Below are positions 17,321 to 26,376 of a stretch of 64,000 nucleotides of DNA, one piece after another; the stretch's first letter is position 1, and every line of letters starts with the position of its first letter. The stretch covers positions 124,001 to 188,000 of the forward strand of contig CAWCIV010000004.1 of assembly GCA_963795805.1 (NCBI GenBank). Reading direction: 5' to 3'. This DNA comes from JALYYC01 sp963795805. Its GTDB lineage: Bacteria > Chloroflexota > Dormibacteria > CF-121. Below the pieces are notes generated by a model. The model ran no database searches, was not told the origin of the DNA, and saw only the letters and a program-made list of their open reading frames with translations. Made by a program: the position numbers and the translations under genes.

Positions 17321-18319
17321 CTGAAGCCAGTCAACCCGCTCCGGCGCTTCCAGCTGCCCCTCCTGATCCTCACGCTCGTCTTCTGCTACGGCGTGATCGG
17401 CTACATGGTGATCGAGCGCTGGAACTTCATCGACGCCCTGTACATGGTGGTCACCACCGTGGCGACGGTCGGCTACCAGGAGGTTCATCCGCTCGGCACC
17501 GTGGGTCGGGTCTTCACCATGACGGTGATCGTCAGCGGGGTCGGCACCATGCTCTACACCCTGGGAATCTTCGGCGAGCTGCTGGTCGATGGGCAGCTCG
17601 CTCGGTACGCTAGGATGCGCGGCATGGAGCGCCGGATCACGGACCTGAAGGAGCACTTCATCGTCTGCGGATACGGCCGGATGGGGACCCGCGTGGCCCA
17701 GGAGTTCCGCCAGCTGGACACGCCCTTCGTCGTGGTGGAAAGCAACAGCGCCTCGCTCGACCGCCTGCGCAGCGCTGAAATCCTCTACGTCGAAGGTGAC
17801 GCCACCTCGGACGAGTCGTTGCTCAGGGCCGGCATCCTCCGCGCCAAGGGACTCGTGACCGCGGTGGACTCCGACGAGCGGAATGTGTTCATCACGCTCA
17901 CGGCCCGGGCTCTCAACCCGGCCCTCTTCATCGTGGCCCGCTCCTCGTTCCCGGATTCGGTCGAGAAGCTGCGCCGCGCGGGCGCCAATCAGGTCGTGTC
18001 TCCTTACTTGATGGGGGCCCATCGGATGGCGGCGCTGGCCGTGCGGCCGGTTGCCGTCGACGTCCTCGATTCCGTCCTGAACGGCGAGAACATCGACCTC
18101 GTCGTGGAGGAGATGCTGGTCCCGTCGGCGTCCAGGCTGCTGGGCCGGTCACTCGCCGAGTCCGGTATGCGCGAGGCGGGAGCCAACATCCTGGCCATCC
18201 GCAAGCGCAGCGGCCAGTTGCGCATCAACCCGCCCGACAGCCAGGTCCTGGAAAGCGACGACCTGCTGGTCGCGATCGGGACCCGCGCGCAGATGAGCGC
18301 GGCAGAACGCCTCCTCTGA
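17321..18319 (+). CDS. Two-helix K+ channel with RCK (TrkA-N/TrkA-C) domains, CTG start
   Basis: 332-aa potassium channel subunit of the Kch/MthK type. Helix 1 is LPLLILTLVFCYGVIGYMVI, then the pore loop with selectivity filter TVATVGYQE, and helix 2 VFTMTVIVSGVGTMLYTLGI. The cytosolic part has the NAD-binding RCK motif IVCGYGRMGTRVAQEF (about residue 108) and a C-terminal TrkA-C domain (LLGRSLAESGMREAGANILA). The frame opens at 17282 and contains no ATG, GTG or TTG before helix 1, so CTG 17321 (or ATT 17315) must be the start. TACCAT at 17311-17316 could be a -10 of a leaderless message. Its stop overlaps the next gene as CTGA. Confidence 0.85.
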   Translation: MKPVNPLRRFQLPLLILTLVFCYGVIGYMVIERWNFIDALYMVVTTVATVGYQEVHPLGTVGRVFTMTVIVSGVGTMLYTLGIFGELLVDGQLARYARMRGMERRITDLKEHFIVCGYGRMGTRVAQEFRQLDTPFVVVESNSASLDRLRSAEILYVEGDATSDESLLRAGILRAKGLVTAVDSDERNVFITLTARALNPALFIVARSSFPDSVEKLRRAGANQVVSPYLMGAHRMAALAVRPVAVDVLDSVLNGENIDLVVEEMLVPSASRLLGRSLAESGMREAGANILAIRKRSGQLRINPPDSQVLESDDLLVAIGTRAQMSAAERLL

Positions 18320-19449
18320 CGGAGCCCGGCCGGCTCCTCTTCCTCTTCTCGGACACGGGAGCCGGACATCGTGCCGCCGCCGAGGCCGTCGCCGCCGCCA
18401 CCGAACGGCGCTACCCCGGCCGCTTTTTGATCGACCTCTACGACCCGATGTCCGACCATGCCCTGCTCGCGGGCCGGCTGACCGCGCTCTACGGGCCGAT
18501 CACCCGCCGGCTGCCCCTCCTCTGGGCCGCCTCGTACCACCTCACCAACATGGAGCCGACGGTCCGCCTCTTCCAGCACTCCATCGGCCGGGGCCTGCGC
18601 CGAAAGCTCCGGCGGGTCCTTGCGCCGGAACCGGTCCTGGTCGCAAGCTTCCACCCGCTGCTCAACCACGTGGCGAGCGAGGTCATCCCGGCCGGGATTC
18701 CGCGCGTCACGGTCATCACGGACTGGATCGATTTTCACCGGGCCTGGACCGATCTGCCGGCCGATTGCATCATCTGTCCGTCGGAGGCCGCCGTTGAGCT
18801 CTGCCGCAAGCGCGGGGTCCCAGCCGGCCGCCTGGCCCGGGCCGGACTGCCCATCCATCCCCGCTTCAAGGACGCGATGCAACGGTATCCGACCAAGGTG
18901 GCTGCCCGGCAGGCGCTGCGGCTACGGCCGCACGCCCCCACCGTGCTGCTCGCGGGCGGCGGGGACGGCACCGAGCCCCTCGGGAAATACGCGGCCGCCC
19001 TGGCTCAATCCAGGGACGATGTCCAGGTCCTCGCCGTCTGTGGGCGGAATGCCGCGCTGGCGCGGCGGATCCGCGAGCAGAGCCATGCCGGTGTCCACGT
19101 CTTCGGATTCGTTGACAACATGCCCGACCTGCTGCTGGCGTCCGACCTGCTGGCCACGCGCGCCGGGCCGGGCATGATCGCCGAGGGGTTGGCCGCCGGT
19201 TGCCCGCTGCTGCTGACCGGGTATCTTCCGGGCCAGGAAGAGGGCAATGTGCGCGAGGTCTTGCACCGGCAGCTGGGCCGCTACGTTCCACGCCCGGCGG
19301 ACCTGGCTCAGGCCGTCAGCGAATGGTTCGCCAAGCCGCGGGCCGTGCAGGATGCGGAGGCCGACCGCGCGCGCCAGGCCAGCGATCCGGATGCCAGCTA
19401 TCAGATCGCCGAGATCATGGCCGCGATGATCGAGCGCCGCTCGGCTTAG
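18316..19449 (+). CDS. GT28-type (MGDG synthase-like) glycosyltransferase, CTG start
   Basis: 377-aa protein resembling diacylglycerol glycosyltransferases and MurG. The N-terminal domain begins LLFLFSDTGAGHRAAAEAV, the glycine/His loop of the MGDG-synthase family, followed by HPLLNHVASEVIPAG, VITDWIDFHRAW and CPSEAAVELCRKRG. The C-terminal donor domain has LLAGGGDGTEPLGKYAA and TRAGPGMIAEGLAAGCPLLLT. It likely makes a membrane glycolipid; the sugar is unknown. The only start that keeps the first strand and glycine loop is CTG 18316, overlapping the channel-gene stop as CTGA. The next in-frame candidates lie after the loop. It converges with the helicase gene, overlapping it by 4 nt. Confidence 0.85.
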   Translation: MTEPGRLLFLFSDTGAGHRAAAEAVAAATERRYPGRFLIDLYDPMSDHALLAGRLTALYGPITRRLPLLWAASYHLTNMEPTVRLFQHSIGRGLRRKLRRVLAPEPVLVASFHPLLNHVASEVIPAGIPRVTVITDWIDFHRAWTDLPADCIICPSEAAVELCRKRGVPAGRLARAGLPIHPRFKDAMQRYPTKVAARQALRLRPHAPTVLLAGGGDGTEPLGKYAAALAQSRDDVQVLAVCGRNAALARRIREQSHAGVHVFGFVDNMPDLLLASDLLATRAGPGMIAEGLAAGCPLLLTGYLPGQEEGNVREVLHRQLGRYVPRPADLAQAVSEWFAKPRAVQDAEADRARQASDPDASYQIAEIMAAMIERRSA

Positions 19450-22241
19450 ACGGCGGAGCTCGGGCAGAGCAGGCGGAAATCGCAGCCGGAGCACTTCATC
19501 CGGTCCGGCTTCGCCGGAAACTGCTCGGCGCGGATGCCTTCGGCCACCCTGAGGATGGTCTGGCGATCTTCCTCGAGGCGTTCCACCGGTTTCTCGACCG
19601 TGACGCGCTCGCTGGTCTCGAGGTAGTAGTAGGAGAGGCTCAGCGGATTGAACCGAAAGACATCGCGCGCCGCCAGCGCGTACACCCCCAGCTGCAGGTC
19701 TTTCTGAAGCTCCGGCGCCCGACGCGCCGAGCCCGTTTTGTAATCGATCACCTCGTACGAGCCATCGGACCGCCGGTCGACGCGGTCGATTCGGCCGGTA
19801 AGCCGCAGGCCGTCCACCCGCAGGCTGAATGGTTGCTCCAGGAGGAGCGGCTTGTGCAGGTCACCCGCCTCGAAGGCATTGCGGAGATAGGTCCGCCCGA
19901 GGTCCTGGAGGGACGGCGCCTGCTGCGGCGCGCAGAAACGTTCGCGTGTCCAGGCGTCGACGTAGGCGCTGTCCACCATCTGCCAGGTGAGCGGCCGGTC
20001 GCGCTCGATCGACCCGAGGGCGTCGCGCAGCGCCTCGTGGAGGATCCGCCCGAACTGCATCTGCGGCCGTGGCCGGGTCGGGAGCCGGAACACAAAGCGG
20101 TACTGGTACATCTGCGGACAGCGTTGGTAGGTGTCGACCTGCGTGTAGGAGAGCGCCGCGATCGGCGGCGCCTCGGTGAGCGGCAACTCCACCTGCTGCA
20201 CCACCTCGATGACGCCGGCGAGCGATGACGCCAACAACTGGGTCGCCGCGAGCTCGCGTGCCTCGGTGCCTCGAATCGGGGTCAGGAAGCGCGACGGTCG
20301 CCAGTCCTTGACGCCTTCGTAGCGCCCGGCATAGGTGCAGACCAGTTCCTCGCGGGCGCGGGTGAGGGCGACGTAGGCGAGGCGTCGTTCCTCCGCGAGA
20401 TGGAGGTCCCGCGAGGGGAGTTCCTCCTTGAGGAGCGCATCTGGCATCGTCAGGCCTTCATTCCGCCGGCTCGACGGGAAGCGCCCGTCGACCAGGTGCG
20501 GGACGATCACGAGACCGAACTCCAGCCCCTTGGCCTGGTGGACCGTCATCAGGTGGACCGCGTTCACCGTGTCCTCGAGCGGCGCGATCTCTTCATCAGC
20601 CTGGGCGGATTCGGTCAGGACGAGATGGTCGAGATAGGCCCGAAGGTGGTGGTCGTCATGCTCGTCGCAGTAGCAGGCAATCAGCTCGGCGAGCTTCTGG
20701 ACGTTGGCGCTGACCTGCAGCCGTTCGATCGGACCGACAAACCGATCGACATCCAGGTACCGGGTCTGCTCCATCACCTCGTAGAAGAGGTCGTCCACGC
20801 CGACGCGAAGCGCCATCCCGCCGAAGCCGCGGAGTTCCTCGCAGAGCCGGCGCGGCCCGTCATCGCCTGAGGCTTCGAGCAGATCGAAGAAACGCCGGCC
20901 GCTCTCCCTTGCCTCGCGCGCCCAGCGGCCGGCCTTCAGCGGATCGGTCGCATAGCGCGGCAGCGTCAACAGCCGCATCAGGCAGATCGGGTCGTCAGGC
21001 GAGTCGACGGCTCGCAGCAGGGCCAGGCAGTCCTTGATCTCCGGCTGCTGATAGAAGCCTCGACCGCCGCTCACCTGGTAGGCGACCCCCTGGCGCTGCA
21101 ACGCGCGGGCAAAATTGTGCAGGTGGGCATTGGCGCGCAGAAGGATCGCGATCTCGCTGGGCCGATACCGACCGTCGTCGATCGCGCGTTTCACGTAGCC
21201 CGCCACGGCGTCGGCCTCCTCGCTCACCCCGGGGGCGCTCAGGACGCTGATGGGCCTGCCCTCACCCCGGGTGGCTCGCAGCTGCTTGGGCAGGCGGCTC
21301 TCGTCGTCGGCGATCAGGCGCTCCGCGGCCCGCAGGATGGGCCCCCGGCTCCGATAGTTGTCCTCCAGCCGGATCACGGTGGCCTCGGGGAACATCCGCT
21401 GGAATCGCCGCAGGTTGGCAATCGAGGCACCGCGAAACTTATAGATGCTCTGGTCGTCGTCGCCGACCACGCAGAGGTTGCGATGGGAGGCGCTGAGCAG
21501 CTCGAGGAGCCGGCTCTGCGCGTAGTTGGTGTCCTGGAACTCGTCGACCATGACCTGCTCGAAGCGGTCGCCCTGGCGACGGGCGACGGTTGGTTCATCG
21601 GCGAGCAGTTGGGCGCTGTAGAAGATCGTGTCGTCGAAGTCGAGGCGGTTCTCCGCGAGGAGCCGTTCCTGGTAGGCCGCGTAGACGTGGGCCGCCTGCG
21701 CCTGCGCCTGGACCACCGGGTCGTCTGACTCCGAAACCCCCTCGGCCCAGCCGGTGAACTCGACGGGCGAGATCAGCTCCTGCTTGAGCCGCTCGACCAG
21801 CTTGAGCAGGTCACCGATCCGTTCGAATGGACGCTGCGCGTGAAACAGGCGGGCGGGGCGCCGGTTGAAGAGGACATCGCGCATGAGCTCCCATTTGCGT
21901 ACCTCCGAGACCATGCGGTAGCCACGGGCGATACCACAGAGCCAGCCTTCCTCCTGGAGGAAGCGTTGCGCGAAGGCGTGATAGGTGAGGACGTACCGCT
22001 CGGCCGCCGGCAGGTAGTCCTCGCGCTCCACCCGGTCGAGGACCTCGCGGGCCGCCTTGTCGGTAAAGGTCAGGAGCAGGATCCGCTCGGCACTGACCCC
22101 ATCCTGGCGGAGGCGCCGGTAGCGCTCCACCAGCACGCGGGTCTTGCCGGTGCCCGCGCCCGCCACGATCAGGAGCGGTCCGTTGGTGTGCGCAACCGCG
22201 GTCCGCTGTGCCTCGTTGAGGCCGGGCCCGGCGCCGATCAC
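19446..22241 (-). CDS. UvrD/Rep-family helicase fused to PD-(D/E)XK nuclease with Fe-S cysteines
   Basis: 931-aa superfamily 1A helicase. Motifs in order: Q motif LNEAQRTAVAHTNGP, Walker A VAGAGTGKTRVLVERY, motif II MVDEFQDTNYAQ, III GDDDQSIYKFRGA, IV LEDNYRSRGPIL, V TVHQAKGLEFGLVIVPH, VI YVALTRAREEL. The C-terminal third is a RecB-like nuclease domain (YTQVDTYQRCPQMYQYR, FGRILHEALRDAL, GRIDRVDRR, YEVIDYKTG) ending with CSGCDFRLLC, so four Cys can hold an iron-sulphur cluster as in AddB and AdnA. This suggests a double-strand break or replication-fork enzyme. It overlaps dciA by 4 nt within the dnaN-recF-dciA run. Confidence 0.92.
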   Translation of the reverse strand: MIGAGPGLNEAQRTAVAHTNGPLLIVAGAGTGKTRVLVERYRRLRQDGVSAERILLLTFTDKAAREVLDRVEREDYLPAAERYVLTYHAFAQRFLQEEGWLCGIARGYRMVSEVRKWELMRDVLFNRRPARLFHAQRPFERIGDLLKLVERLKQELISPVEFTGWAEGVSESDDPVVQAQAQAAHVYAAYQERLLAENRLDFDDTIFYSAQLLADEPTVARRQGDRFEQVMVDEFQDTNYAQSRLLELLSASHRNLCVVGDDDQSIYKFRGASIANLRRFQRMFPEATVIRLEDNYRSRGPILRAAERLIADDESRLPKQLRATRGEGRPISVLSAPGVSEEADAVAGYVKRAIDDGRYRPSEIAILLRANAHLHNFARALQRQGVAYQVSGGRGFYQQPEIKDCLALLRAVDSPDDPICLMRLLTLPRYATDPLKAGRWAREARESGRRFFDLLEASGDDGPRRLCEELRGFGGMALRVGVDDLFYEVMEQTRYLDVDRFVGPIERLQVSANVQKLAELIACYCDEHDDHHLRAYLDHLVLTESAQADEEIAPLEDTVNAVHLMTVHQAKGLEFGLVIVPHLVDGRFPSSRRNEGLTMPDALLKEELPSRDLHLAEERRLAYVALTRAREELVCTYAGRYEGVKDWRPSRFLTPIRGTEARELAATQLLASSLAGVIEVVQQVELPLTEAPPIAALSYTQVDTYQRCPQMYQYRFVFRLPTRPRPQMQFGRILHEALRDALGSIERDRPLTWQMVDSAYVDAWTRERFCAPQQAPSLQDLGRTYLRNAFEAGDLHKPLLLEQPFSLRVDGLRLTGRIDRVDRRSDGSYEVIDYKTGSARRAPELQKDLQLGVYALAARDVFRFNPLSLSYYYLETSERVTVEKPVERLEEDRQTILRVAEGIRAEQFPAKPDRMKCSGCDFRLLCPSSAV

Positions 22242-22531
22242 CGGCGGCCGCTCGACTGGATGATCCGAACGTCACGGACCGCCGCCGCGCCGATCGAGTC
22301 GTTGATGCGCTGCACCAGCAGGCCTCGCTCGAGATGCAGTTGGTGCGCCAGCGCCGTGCTGTTGGCGGTGACCCAGAGCGTGCCACCGGTCAGCTTGAGC
22401 GCCGTCGTGTCGGGCGCCAGGTCGGGTCCGACCACGCTGGGCCAGAGGTAGAGGGCCTGCGCTTCCCGGGTGCGGCGGACGATACCGAGCGATTTCAACG
22501 CCGACGGGAGGGCCGCGCCGATGCTACGCAT
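22238..22531 (-). CDS. dciA: DUF721/DciA-family protein
   Basis: 97-aa small basic protein of the DUF721 family. Members called DciA help load or operate the replicative helicase DnaB in bacteria lacking DnaC/DnaI. Seen: MRSIGAALPSALKSLGI, YLWPSVVGPDLAPDT, GGTLWVTANSTALAHQLHLE, and LLVQRINDSIGAAAVRDVRI, all normal for the family. ATG 22531 overlaps the end of recF by 8 nt, and its stop overlaps the helicase start as ATGA. The position after dnaN-recF is the usual place in high-GC Gram-positive-type genomes. Confidence 0.85.
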   Translation of the reverse strand: MRSIGAALPSALKSLGIVRRTREAQALYLWPSVVGPDLAPDTTALKLTGGTLWVTANSTALAHQLHLERGLLVQRINDSIGAAAVRDVRIIQSSGRR

Positions 22532-23656
22532 GGATGCTGCCCTCCTCCACCCGGAAGACGGCGGCCCGCTCCAGGATGCTGGGCGGAAGGTCATTGAGGT
22601 CGGCCGCGGTGATCAGGGCCTGTGGCCCGGGCTGCAGGGCGGCCAGCAGCCGCTCGCGCCGGGCGGGATCGAGCTCCGACATCACGTCATCGAGCAGCAG
22701 CACCGGTTGCTCGCCGGTGACTTCGGCAAGGTAGTGCAGCTCTGCGAGCTTGAGGCTCAGCACCGCGGTGCGCTGCTGGCCCTGGCTGGCGAAAAGCCGG
22801 GCCTCGTGATCGTCCAACCACACCTCGACATCATCACGCTGCGGTCCGACAACTGTCTGTCCACGGGCGATCTCCTCATCCCGCGCCTCCTGCATGGCGA
22901 GCTGCAGCTGATCCCGCGACCAATTCGACCGGTGCTTCGCCGATGCGGGCGCCCGACGGCCGGTAGCGGAGCTCGAGGCGCTCCCGATCGTCGGTCAGTT
23001 CCCGGTGGAACGCGGCCGCAACGGGCTGGAGCTCGAGCAGGCGGCGCTGGCGCTCGACCATGATCAAGGCTCCTGACTGGGCCAGGCTTTCGGTCCAGTA
23101 CTGGAGGTTACCCGCCGGCTGACGGCCCTCCCGGACCGCGCGCAGGAGCGCGTTGCGCTGCTCGAGCAGGTGGCCGTACCTGGTCAACTCGCGGGCGTGG
23201 CCGGCGTCGATCTGCGACAGCAAGGTGTTCAGGAAGCGCCGGCGGCCGTCACCGCTCCCCTTGACCAGTTGCAGGTCGTCAGGCCAGAAGAGCACGACGC
23301 GAAGGAACCCGGCCATCTCACTCGACTGCCTGGCGACGCCGTTGACGGAGAAGCGCTTGCTGGCCCGCGTTCCGGTGGCCGTGGCGGTCACGGCGATGCG
23401 GAGGTCGAGATCATCCCGGCCTCGTTCCGTCTGGACGGAGCACGTCACGCGGGCCGCGGGCTGCCCGAAGCGGACGAGCTCCGTCGCTTGCTGGGTTCGT
23501 GGAGACCGTGCAGAGCGCGGTGAGCGCGACCGCCTCGAGGAGGTTTGTCTTCCCCTGCGCGTTGCCTCCGAAGAACACCGTCGCGGAGCGCTCGAGGGCG
23601 AGATCGAGCTCAGCGTAATTTCGGAAATCGAAGAGAGAGACGTTGGAGAGGAACAA
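22524..23656 (-). CDS. recF: RecF, split by two apparent single-base insertions
   Basis: RecF is an SMC-like ATPase that binds gapped DNA and directs RecA loading through RecOR. Three frames together give a normal-length protein: FLSNVSLFDFRNYAELDL and Walker A GGNAQGKTNLLEAV (from TTG 23656), then RSPRTQQATELVRFGQPAAR through FLRVVLFWPDDLQLVKGSGD, RRRFLNTLLSQIDAGH, and finally RDQLQLAMQEARDEEIARGQ, SQGQQRTAVLSLKLAEL and LLLDDVMSELD. Removing one base near 23510 and one in the GG near 22925 restores a continuous frame. All functional motifs are intact, so sequencing error is more likely than decay. It lies 15 nt after dnaN. Confidence 0.85.
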
Positions 23657-23671
23657 GAGACCCGACGCTAG

Positions 23672-24787
23672 CTACATGGCAACGCGCACGGGCATGATGA
23701 TGTACAGGTAGTCATCCTTCCCGACCGGCCGGATGATGCCTGGGTTCAATGGCCCGGTGAATCCAAGCTGGACCTCGTCGGTCCCGAGGACCGCGAGCAC
23801 GTCGAGCAGGTACTTCGAATTGAAGGCGACCTGGAGGTCCTGGCCGTCGATGGTCGCCTCGACGTCGGCAATGTTCTGCCCGACCTCGCTGGTGTTCGCG
23901 GTCAGGGTCAGCTTCTTGCCCTCGGTTTTGAACTTGATGACGTTGGCGGCGTCCTTCGAGAATAGCGAGACCATCTTGGTCGTGTAGAGCAGGTCCTGCG
24001 TTTTTGCGGTGATCGTGGTCGTGCTCTGCGATGGGATGACCTGCTGGTAATTCGGATAGGTTCCCTCGATCAGGCGGCTCATCAACTCGACATCACCGGT
24101 CTTGAAGTAGACCTGGTTTTTCTGCGGTCCGACGGTGACATCGATCGCGTCCCCGCCAACCTTCAAAATCCGGCTGAGCTCGGTGAGCGCACGCGCGGGG
24201 ATGACCACGTTGTCGGTCTCACCACCATCGGCCGTGAACGGCAGGGTCTTGACCGCCAACCGGTGACCGTCGGTCGCCGCGAAGGTCGCCTTGCCGCCGT
24301 TGAGCTGGATGTACACACCGGTCAGCACCGGGCGCCCCTCGTCGCTCGAGGCAGCGATGACGGTCTGCTCGATCGCGTCGCGCAGCTGTCCCTGGTCGAT
24401 TTTGACCTTGCGCCCCTCCCCACCGGACGGCACCGGGGGAAAGTCGGCCGGGTCGATGCCACGAATGCTCGCGTCGAACTTGGCGCTCCGCAGGCTGAGC
24501 GACTGCGTCTTCTTGTCCAGCGCCATCGACAGCGGCTCGTTCGGATGCGAGCTGACGAAATCGGTCAACAGACGGGCCGGAACGGTGATGCCGCCCTCTT
24601 CCTGGACCTCGGCCGGGATCATCTGCCTGATCCCGATCTCGAGGTTGGTGGCGGTCAGCTGTAAGCCCTCCGGTGAGGTCTGCATGAGCACGTTGTTCAG
24701 GATGGGAAGGGTGGTTCGTGATGACACGGCTCGTGAGACGACGTGCAAGCCCTGACCGAGGCTTCCGGCGGTAACGGTGACCTTCAT
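23672..24787 (-). CDS. dnaN: DNA polymerase III sliding clamp (beta subunit)
   Basis: 371-aa processivity clamp forming a ring around DNA for the replicative polymerase. Starts MKVTVTAGSLGQGLHVVSRA and contains the usual three repeated domains, including GITVPARLLTDFVSSHPNEP, LTGVYIQLNGGKATFAATDG, HRLAVKTLPF, and the C-terminal LLDVLAVLGTDEVQLGFTGP with terminal YIIMPVRVAM. AAGGAG lies 6 nt before the ATG, a strong leadered start. Follows dnaA after 218 nt and precedes recF by 15 nt. Confidence 0.96.
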   Translation of the reverse strand: MKVTVTAGSLGQGLHVVSRAVSSRTTLPILNNVLMQTSPEGLQLTATNLEIGIRQMIPAEVQEEGGITVPARLLTDFVSSHPNEPLSMALDKKTQSLSLRSAKFDASIRGIDPADFPPVPSGGEGRKVKIDQGQLRDAIEQTVIAASSDEGRPVLTGVYIQLNGGKATFAATDGHRLAVKTLPFTADGGETDNVVIPARALTELSRILKVGGDAIDVTVGPQKNQVYFKTGDVELMSRLIEGTYPNYQQVIPSQSTTTITAKTQDLLYTTKMVSLFSKDAANVIKFKTEGKKLTLTANTSEVGQNIADVEATIDGQDLQVAFNSKYLLDVLAVLGTDEVQLGFTGPLNPGIIRPVGKDDYLYIIMPVRVAM

Positions 24788-25005
24788 GGTGCTCCTTGTC
24801 TACACGACCCGGGTCATTGAGAAACGCTTATTGAGAGAAGAGACGTAGCAGTAGCGCGGTGCACAACAGGGAAAAGGCCCCCTGTGTCGATCGAAACGGC
24901 TTCAATTATAGGCCGCACAAAATGTGGATTCCCGATGCCCTTATGCACCGTTCGCGGTTTCGCCCACAGTGTCCACGTCCATACCCGGTCGGTTCTCCAC
25001 AGCCA
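24788..25005. other. dnaA-dnaN intergenic region with DnaA-box-like 9-mers
   Basis: 218 nt without a gene. It holds TGTGGATTC (24923-24931, reverse complement GAATCCACA), TTATGCACC (24941-24949) and TTCTCCACA (24993-25001), each one to three mismatches from TTATCCACA. An A/T-rich patch (TTCAATTATA at 24901) lies beside the first. This may be a secondary DnaA-binding or unwinding region, or the dnaN promoter region under DnaA control. Confidence 0.45.
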
Positions 25006-26376
25006 TCAGTGCGAGTAGAGCATCTCGCGGATTTTTCTCAGGTCTGACTGGAGGCGCTGGTCCTCGCGAGACTCGGTGTTGATCTTCTCGTACGAGTGCA
25101 AAACCGTCGTGTGGTCGCGTCCTCCGAAGGCCTGCCCGATGGCGGGAAGCGACGATGCCGTCTCCTCGCGGATCAGGAACATGGCGACCTGCCGCGGGAA
25201 GACGATGTGCTTGTCACGGCGCTTGCCTTTCATCTCCTCCAGGCTGATGTGGTAGAAGCTGGCGACGGCTCGCGAAATGGTGTCGACCGACAGCGTCCGT
25301 GTCTCGCTCGAGGGGATGACGTCCTGCAGCAACTTCGCCGCCATGTCGACATTGATCGTCTCCCGGTTGAGGGAGGCGTGGGCGATGACCCGGATCAACG
25401 CCCCCTCCAGCTCACGGATGTTCTTCTGGATTTTGTGGGCGATGAAGGAGAGCACATCCTCCGGCACCAGCCTCGCGTATGGACCGACCTTCGACTTCAG
25501 AATGGCCACGCGCGTTTCGAAGTCGGCGGCCTGGATGTCGGCGATCAGGCCCCAGGAAAATCGAGACCGAAGTCGGTCCTCGAGCGTTGGGATCTCCTTC
25601 GGCGGCCGATCGGAGGAGATGACGATCTGGCGATTGAGTTCGTGCAAGGAATTGAAGGTATGGAAGAACTCTTCCTGCGTCCGATCCTTCCCCGCCAGGA
25701 ACTGGATGTCGTCGACGAGCAGGACGTCGACCGTCCGGTAGCGCGTGCGGAAGTCGTTCATGCGCCCCTGCTGGATCGAGGTGATCATTTCATTCATGAA
25801 CTTTTCGCTGGTCACGTAGGCGACCTTGCGGCGATGGTGCTTCTCGATCACGGCGTGACCGATGGCGTGCATGAGGTGGGTTTTGCCCAGGCCGACTCCG
25901 CCGTAGAGGAAGAGTGGGTTGTAGGCCTTGGCAGGCGTCTCCGCGACCGCGCGGCAGGCCGCATGGGCGAAGCGTGAGTTGTTGCCGACGACGAAATGCT
26001 GGAACTGAAATTTCGGATTGAGCAGCGACGCCTCGTCGAGCACGGGATCCTCGACCTCCGGAGCCGGTTCCTCCGCGACAGCCACGGCGGTTTCTCGACG
26101 CTGGCGTGCTTTGCCAGCGCCGTCCACCGATCCGTTGATCACCTCGAACGCCACGGTCACGTCGCCGGAGACGATCGCGGAGAGCGTTTCTTTGATCATT
26201 GCGGAGTAGCGGTCCTCGAGCCAGTCCTTGGCGAGCTTGGTGGGCACGCCGATTCGGAAATCGTTCCGCTCTCGCCCCACCAGCGAGGCGTTCTTCAACC
26301 AGGTTTCATAACTCGGCTTGCTCAGTTGGAACCGAAGTTCCTCCTGCGCCGCCTGCCAGATCTGCTCTGCTTCCAT
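25006..26376 (-). CDS. dnaA: Chromosomal replication initiator DnaA
   Basis: 456-aa AAA+ initiator. Domain I begins MEAEQIWQAAQEELRFQLSK. After a Glu-rich linker, domain III has Walker A GGVGLGKTHLMHAIGH (about 160-175), Walker B VLLVDDIQFLAGK, sensor I ISSDRPPKEIPTLEDRLRSR; domain IV ends with the box-binding signature FGGRDHTTVLHSYEKI. GGAGGAG precedes ATG 26376 at proper spacing, which decides against the 23-residue upstream extension starting at 26445. It lies directly beside the putative origin at 26377-26689. Confidence 0.96.
   Translation of the reverse strand: MEAEQIWQAAQEELRFQLSKPSYETWLKNASLVGRERNDFRIGVPTKLAKDWLEDRYSAMIKETLSAIVSGDVTVAFEVINGSVDGAGKARQRRETAVAVAEEPAPEVEDPVLDEASLLNPKFQFQHFVVGNNSRFAHAACRAVAETPAKAYNPLFLYGGVGLGKTHLMHAIGHAVIEKHHRRKVAYVTSEKFMNEMITSIQQGRMNDFRTRYRTVDVLLVDDIQFLAGKDRTQEEFFHTFNSLHELNRQIVISSDRPPKEIPTLEDRLRSRFSWGLIADIQAADFETRVAILKSKVGPYARLVPEDVLSFIAHKIQKNIRELEGALIRVIAHASLNRETINVDMAAKLLQDVIPSSETRTLSVDTISRAVASFYHISLEEMKGKRRDKHIVFPRQVAMFLIREETASSLPAIGQAFGGRDHTTVLHSYEKINTESREDQRLQSDLRKIREMLYSH

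Noticed and set aside
21829..21844. CGTGAAACA in the helicase gene as a parS half
   Set aside because: Partner half does not match; chance occurrence.
22238..22594. Longer 118-aa start for the DUF721 gene
   Set aside because: The extra residues lie in the recF end in another frame; ATG 22531 gives the conserved N-terminus and a short overlap.
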